This document shows positions 6,397-9,275 of a stretch of DNA of 9,275 nucleotides, piece after piece (the stretch's first letter is position 1; each line of letters starts with the position of its first letter). Source of the stretch: Nitrospinota bacterium. GTDB taxonomy: Bacteria > UBA8248. The stretch spans positions 1 to 9,275 of the forward strand of contig DNYS01000247.1 of assembly GCA_003506735.1 (NCBI GenBank). Reading direction: 5' to 3'. Both the position numbers and the translations under genes were made by a program. Below the pieces are notes generated by a model, which saw nothing but the letters and a program-made list of their open reading frames with translations, searched no databases and had not been told where the DNA came from.

Positions 6397-6840
6397 TTGC
6401 TCACGGATTCGCATATTCATTCAACGGTGTCCGACGGGTCGATGGAACCGCATGAAAACCACGCCATCGCCGCCGGACGCGGTCTTCAGCCGGTATTCAT
6501 CACGGACCACGACAACGGATGAGGCCCATAAAATCCAAAAAACATCTGCCGAGATTCTGCCCGTGGCTCTGCTCTCCGGCACCGAGCTGGTTACGAAAGT
6601 TGAAGGAATAGTGGCCAAAATTCTCGTCTAAGGCCACCGTCCCGGCGAAGGTCCGCTGGATGAAACGTTCCGGGGAATTGCATCGCGGCAAAAGGGGCGG
6701 GCCAAAACGAGATTCAAAAACTTGCCGATGAAAGCCTTCTGTTTACGACGGGAGGAAGCGACTCGCGCCGCCCCGGCGATTTCGGGAAGTGTGGCGCCGA
6801 GCTTCCGGATTCGCTATTCGATCGGGTTTCGATAAAATAA
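6397..6840 (+). pseudogene. Decayed PHP-domain metal-dependent phosphoesterase gene
   Basis: Three reading frames in order spell a broken PHP-domain protein, a family of metal-dependent phosphoesterases related to the PolIIIA PHP domain and TrpH. AGGAGG (6384-6389) with a 7-nt spacer precedes TTG 6397. That frame gives the first ligand motif DSHIHSTVSDGS and the second, ITDHDNG, then stops at TGA 6520. Shifting by one base at about 6517 continues with DEAHKIQKTSAEILPVALL and SGTEL (the Glu ligand), and stops at TAA 6629-6631. In that same frame the text resumes as GHRPGEGPLDETFR, so the TAA may be a changed TTA. A third frame from about 6664 gives NCIAAKGAGQNEIQKLADES, then TTGGSDSRRPGDFG and ELPDSLFDRV, and ends at TAA 6838. 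Intact relatives carry an AHP motif between the second and third parts, which is missing here, and have GGSD-x-H where this has Arg. The 444 bp is well short of a usual gene of about 250-290 codons. It is divergent from the TauE/SafE gene. Confidence 0.82.
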
Positions 6841-6886
6841 CCTGCGGCCCCCGGTCCCGCGCATTGGAACGGATAGCCTATTACAT

Positions 6887-7291
6887 TTATCTGGGCCGTT
6901 TGGCCGCCATCCTGCGTTCGGGATTGACCGATATGTGTTTCGAATGGCACCACGAAACCAGGTTTTCGAGATCTCTGGAAAGACCGATGGGCATTTTGCT
7001 GATCTCGATTTTCTTGGACTTCAGGCGGTTGATTTCCAGTATATTGACATTTTGAGCGTTTAGGAGATTTTGCATCTCGCCCTGCAGGATTTTCGCCTTG
7101 GCCCCCATTCCCTGGACGTTCCCGGTAAGCTTTGCGACCTCGGCGCGCATCTTCAAAACTTCCCGGCCGGATTTAATTTTGTATCCCAAGCCCGTGAAGA
7201 AAAAGATGGCCACCACGCCGATGAGCAACAAATCGGCGGCGGTGATGTTGATAAGCTCTTCTGCGAATTCGATTGCAAGGTCAACCGTCAT
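6887..7291 (-). CDS. Small membrane protein with coiled coil (second gene of coupled pair)
   Basis: I do not recognise a family. The 134-residue product has an amphipathic acidic N-terminus, one strong membrane helix (about 19-37, DLLLIGVVAIFFFTGLGYK), and then a long helical stretch (about 42-98) with spaced Leu/Ile/Met that looks like a coiled coil. A basic tail (RRMAAKRPR) ends it. The positive charges right after the helix suggest that the coiled-coil part faces the cytoplasm. ATG 7291 has GAGAGGA upstream at a normal distance, and it overlaps the previous gene's TGA as ATGA, so translation is probably coupled. The gene ends 46 bp from the convergent PHP pseudogene. Its DNA looks less GC-rich than the metabolic genes around it, which may point to transfer. 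A structural or scaffold partner of the upstream product is the simplest guess. Confidence 0.7.
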   Translation of the reverse strand: MTVDLAIEFAEELINITAADLLLIGVVAIFFFTGLGYKIKSGREVLKMRAEVAKLTGNVQGMGAKAKILQGEMQNLLNAQNVNILEINRLKSKKIEISKMPIGLSRDLENLVSWCHSKHISVNPERRMAAKRPR

Positions 7292-7686
7292 GGGGCGTCC
7301 TCTCCCGGTTCATAATCGGAGGCACGGAAATACCGGGAATCGGGATGTTCGGTGTAAAAATTCTTGACTTCCTTGTAGAGGGCCACCTTATCGAGGAGAC
7401 CTGAATTTTTGATGTTATTCTCCATTCCCTCGATCTGCTTCACCAACTGGGCCATCACCTCCATTTGGCCCGGAATGATTTTGTCCCGAATTTTCTTGGC
7501 GGTATCTTCCAATTTCTTGATGGACTTCTGCATGCTGTCCAGATGACTGTTGGCTTCGTCCTCCTCGTGCATGAGGCGGTCCCTTTCGGAAGCCGTTGCC
7601 ACGAAGAGCCGGATGGTCCACCACAGGCTACCGACGGTCAGGAGGAGCTCAATCGATACCCGGATTGTCGTTACATATTCGATCAC
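7288..7686 (-). CDS. Small membrane-anchored coiled-coil protein (first gene of coupled pair)
   Basis: This is a 132-residue protein of unknown family with the same plan as its neighbour. A short N-terminus leads into one membrane helix (about 8-30, ending IRLFVATA). A charged helical region (about 33-95) then shows heptad-like Leu/Met/Ile spacing. The acidic tail (HPDSRYFRASDYEPGEDAP) is rich in Asp and Tyr. I chose GTG 7686 because TAAAGG lies about 7 nt upstream and the membrane helix then begins near the N-terminus. The frame is open to an ATG at 7830, but that 48-residue extension covers an AT-rich, promoter-like stretch. Its TGA overlaps the next ATG by 4 bp, so the two genes almost certainly form one operon. 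Its partner has similar length and layout but no obvious sequence identity. No catalytic residues are apparent. Confidence 0.68.
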   Translation of the reverse strand: MIEYVTTIRVSIELLLTVGSLWWTIRLFVATASERDRLMHEEDEANSHLDSMQKSIKKLEDTAKKIRDKIIPGQMEVMAQLVKQIEGMENNIKNSGLLDKVALYKEVKNFYTEHPDSRYFRASDYEPGEDAP

Positions 7687-7808
7687 GGAGATACCTTTAT
7701 TTGGGCTTAAATAAGTAAAAACAACAGTTTGCGGATAGATACCCAATATTCTCGGAGCGCGGGCACCCCCAAGCCGCGAAAACCGGAAGATCACACTCTC
7801 CCTAGATT

Positions 7809-7837
7809 TATATAAATATATCCTATACATTATGGAA
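7809..7837 (-). promoter_or_regulatory. Weak candidate promoter for the coupled membrane genes
   Basis: Read on the minus strand, TTCCAT (7837-7832), a 17-bp spacer and TATATA (7814-7809) form a possible -35/-10 pair within the most AT-rich stretch of the window. The -35 match is poor. It would give a leader of about 115 nt before GTG 7686. Confidence 0.25.
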
Positions 7838-7898
7838 GATTATGCAAACACCCTTGTGGATACGATTGATTTCCTTGGATAGTGCTGAAAACAGGCAA

Positions 7899-7927
7899 AT
7901 TCCCCCCTATTTGTTGGCAGGGGGAAT
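7899..7927. repeat. Perfect 8-bp hairpin upstream of the DUF362 gene
   Basis: ATTCCCCC (7899-7906) pairs exactly with GGGGGAAT (7920-7927) across a 13-nt loop. No T-run follows on the plus strand, so it does not look like a plain terminator in that direction. It may be a leader structure, a protein site or a fragment of a small repeat. Its function is unknown. Confidence 0.45.
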
Positions 7928-7994
7928 CCATAGTATCTTGAACTGGATTCTGGTAATCCGTGATCGGTAAATTTCAATGGAAGGAGGCTTTCGG

Positions 7995-9083
7995 GTGGAT
8001 ATTCGTGTGCAGGTGCCCTTGGACACGCCGGTCGATGTTCGGGCAGGGAGTTTTCGCGGTGTATTGGACAAACAGGATGCGGAGCCCTACCGCGCCCTTC
8101 AAGAGAGCACCGAAGAATATCCCGAGGCCGAAGTGCCTCCTCAGCGCCGGCCACGCCTGACCGAGGCCGGGCGGAGCCTCGTCGCCGTTGCGCGCGGCCG
8201 GGACCGAGAGGAGGGTATCCGGCTCGCCGTGGAGCTTCTGGGAGGTATCCGGCGCGCGATGGACCCGTCCCAGACAGTATTGATCAAGCCCAATTTCAAT
8301 TCGGCCGATCCGTTTCCGGCCTCCTCCCACCCGGACCATCTGCAAACCCTTGTCGAGCTGGCGCACGAAGCGGGTTGCGGGGAGGTGGACATCGGCGAGA
8401 TGGGGGGGCTTCTCTCCCTGCCGGCCTCTCGGAATTTCGAGCGCTGGGGGATGAAGGAATTCCAGGAGCGGAACGGAAACGGGGTGGTGCTGTTCGACGA
8501 GGAGCCCTGGGTGAAGGTCCGGGTCCCGAAGGCCCACCGGTGGGGCGGGTGGATTCACTGCCAGGAGTGTCTCCTGCGCCCGGGCCAGCACATCGTCAGC
8601 GCCCCCACCATGAAGAGCCACGGCGGCGGGCCGCGGTTCAGCCTCTCGCTCAAGAACGGCTACGGCTTCGTCCATCCGCGGGACCGGGTGCGGGCGCATT
8701 TCGTCCCCCAGATGGCCGAAATGATAATGGAGACGAATCTCCTCTACACACCCAGCCTCGTTGTCCTCGACGGGACGAAGTGCTGGATCGCCGGAGGGCC
8801 CTATACGGGTGAGCTGCGCGAGCCGAACCTCATCGTCGCCGGGGACGACCGGATCGCTGTTGACGTGGTGGGCGCCTCCATCATCCGCGCGATGGGCTCG
8901 GAGCTGCTGCGGGATTACCCGGTGTGGTCCCACCGGCAGATTCGCCGGGCGGTGGAGCTGAGCCTCGGCGCCGGCGGCCCCGGTGAAATGGAGATTCGGG
9001 CCGAGGATGCGGCGGGAACCAGCGATTTCGGGCCGCTCATGGACCAGGTGCGCCGCTTCGCCGAAGAAGAGGCGTCCGATTGA
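7995..9083 (+). CDS. DUF362 domain-containing protein
   Basis: This 362-residue protein matches the DUF362 family. Matching segments are VLIKPNFN (95-102), a middle motif APTMKSHGGGPRFSLSLKN (203-221, with K207, S208, H209 and K220), LVVLDGT (255-261) followed by a GGP turn, and NLIVAGDDRIAVDVVGA (278-294), which ends in the usual Asp-x-Val-Gly pattern. Members are often fused to, or encoded with, iron-sulfur ferredoxin domains, and their reaction is not settled. Here no ferredoxin motif is present, only one C-x-x-C pair (C189, C192). The N-terminal 60 residues resemble nothing I know. I chose GTG 7995 because AAGGAGG (7981-7987) precedes it by 7 nt; the upstream ATG 7977 would place that site inside the gene and has no site of its own. 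It stands alone on the plus strand, followed 117 bp later by a tRNA gene. Confidence 0.82.
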   Translation: MDIRVQVPLDTPVDVRAGSFRGVLDKQDAEPYRALQESTEEYPEAEVPPQRRPRLTEAGRSLVAVARGRDREEGIRLAVELLGGIRRAMDPSQTVLIKPNFNSADPFPASSHPDHLQTLVELAHEAGCGEVDIGEMGGLLSLPASRNFERWGMKEFQERNGNGVVLFDEEPWVKVRVPKAHRWGGWIHCQECLLRPGQHIVSAPTMKSHGGGPRFSLSLKNGYGFVHPRDRVRAHFVPQMAEMIMETNLLYTPSLVVLDGTKCWIAGGPYTGELREPNLIVAGDDRIAVDVVGASIIRAMGSELLRDYPVWSHRQIRRAVELSLGAGGPGEMEIRAEDAAGTSDFGPLMDQVRRFAEEEASD

Positions 9084-9114
9084 TTTTTGGAAAAGAGGAA
9101 ATTCCCCGATTCCG

Positions 9115-9143
9115 TTGACTCCCCGGGGGGGATCGACTACATT
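9115..9143 (+). promoter_or_regulatory. Sigma70-type promoter of tRNA-Ala
   Basis: TTGACT (9115-9120) and TACATT (9138-9143) are spaced by 17 bp, close to the TTGACA/TATAAT consensus. The bases after the -10 (TCACGCGCCC) are GC-rich, as in promoters of stable RNA genes under stringent control. Transcription would start near 9150, leaving a leader of about 50 nt before the tRNA. Confidence 0.72.
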
Positions 9144-9200
9144 TCACGCGCCCTGGACGCTCTTGGGCGGCGGGCCGGAAAAACCGAAAAAATCTCCTGT

Positions 9201-9275
9201 GGGGCTGTAGCTCAGCTGGGAGAGCGCATGACTGGCAGTCATGAGGTCGAGGGTTCGATCCCCTTCAGCTCCACC
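9201..9275 (+). tRNA. tRNA-Ala (anticodon GGC)
   Basis: The full cloverleaf is visible. The acceptor stem GGGGCTG (9201-9207) pairs with CAGCTCC (9266-9272) and includes the G3-U70 wobble that marks alanine tRNAs. The D arm reads GCTC/GAGC. The anticodon stem CATGA/TCATG encloses CTGGCAG, giving anticodon GGC at 9234-9236, which reads GCC. The T arm has TTCGATC in its loop. The discriminator A73 is at 9273. The window ends two bases later with CC, so an encoded CCA tail is likely but its last base is not seen. Confidence 0.97.

Larger units (their letters stand above)
7687..7994. other. Divergent intergenic region, AT-rich, no gene seen
   Basis: This 308-bp gap separates the coupled membrane genes from the DUF362 gene. 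I see no protein gene or tRNA in it. It holds an AT-rich core at 7803-7845 that is a likely minus-strand promoter area, a short GC stem CGCGG/CCGCG (7758-7762 with 7774-7778), a strong 8-bp hairpin (7899-7927) and a smaller GGATT/AATCC hairpin (7945-7959). The hairpins nearest the DUF362 gene would lie in its leader if transcription starts before 7899. Confidence 0.5.

Noticed and set aside
7974..8933. 319-codon minus-strand frame opposite the DUF362 gene
   Set aside because: The plus strand has ordered DUF362 motifs; the minus frame is Pro/Arg/His-rich, as expected of a shadow.

Overview
The window looks like a piece of chromosome from a moderately GC-rich bacterium with a Gram-negative-type gene set. 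Nothing in it fixes the phylum. The mix of a stand-alone chorismate mutase, RmuC, a MenB/BadI-type crotonase, a DUF362 protein and frequent TTG/GTG starts would fit an uncultured deltaproteobacterium-like or Tectomicrobia/Nitrospinota-like lineage, but that is a guess. No phage, transposase, CRISPR array or plasmid gene is visible.

Layout. Bases 1-249 hold no gene I can support. Two plus-strand housekeeping genes follow: an AroQ-type chorismate mutase (250-537) and rmuC (686-2074). A small uncharacterised minus-strand gene (2069-2539) overlaps the end of rmuC by 6 bp. It is divergent from a plus-strand gene (2655-3326) whose product seems to be a duplicated dimeric alpha/beta-barrel domain. 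Next comes a tight minus-strand cluster read right to left: a MenB/BadI-like crotonase (4565-5347), a DoxX-like membrane protein (4150-4545) and a LexA/CI-type repressor with an intact Ser-Lys autocleavage dyad (3330-4127). The crotonase ribosome binding site lies directly after a terminator-like hairpin and T-run (5359-5394). Upstream on the same strand is a TauE/SafE permease (5467-6306).

Divergent from the permease, 6397-6840 carries the decayed remains of a PHP-domain phosphoesterase gene. It keeps a strong ribosome binding site and several metal-ligand motifs, but has frameshifts, a stop codon and a missing middle. A less GC-rich, AT-spotted stretch follows, with two translationally coupled minus-strand genes (7288-7686 and 6887-7291). 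Each encodes a small protein with one membrane helix and a predicted coiled coil. A gene-free region with hairpins (7687-7994) separates them from a plus-strand DUF362 gene (7995-9083). The window ends with a good sigma70-type promoter and tRNA-Ala(GGC), cut within the CCA tail.

How the parts work together. The one cluster that suggests a functional unit is crotonase, DoxX and the self-cleaving repressor. Spacers of 19 and 22 bp, plus the attenuator-like leader, suggest co-transcription with feedback control by the last gene. The two coupled membrane/coiled-coil genes are the best candidate for an undescribed two-component membrane complex, but the sequence shows no biochemical function for them. 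The remaining genes look like unrelated neighbours.
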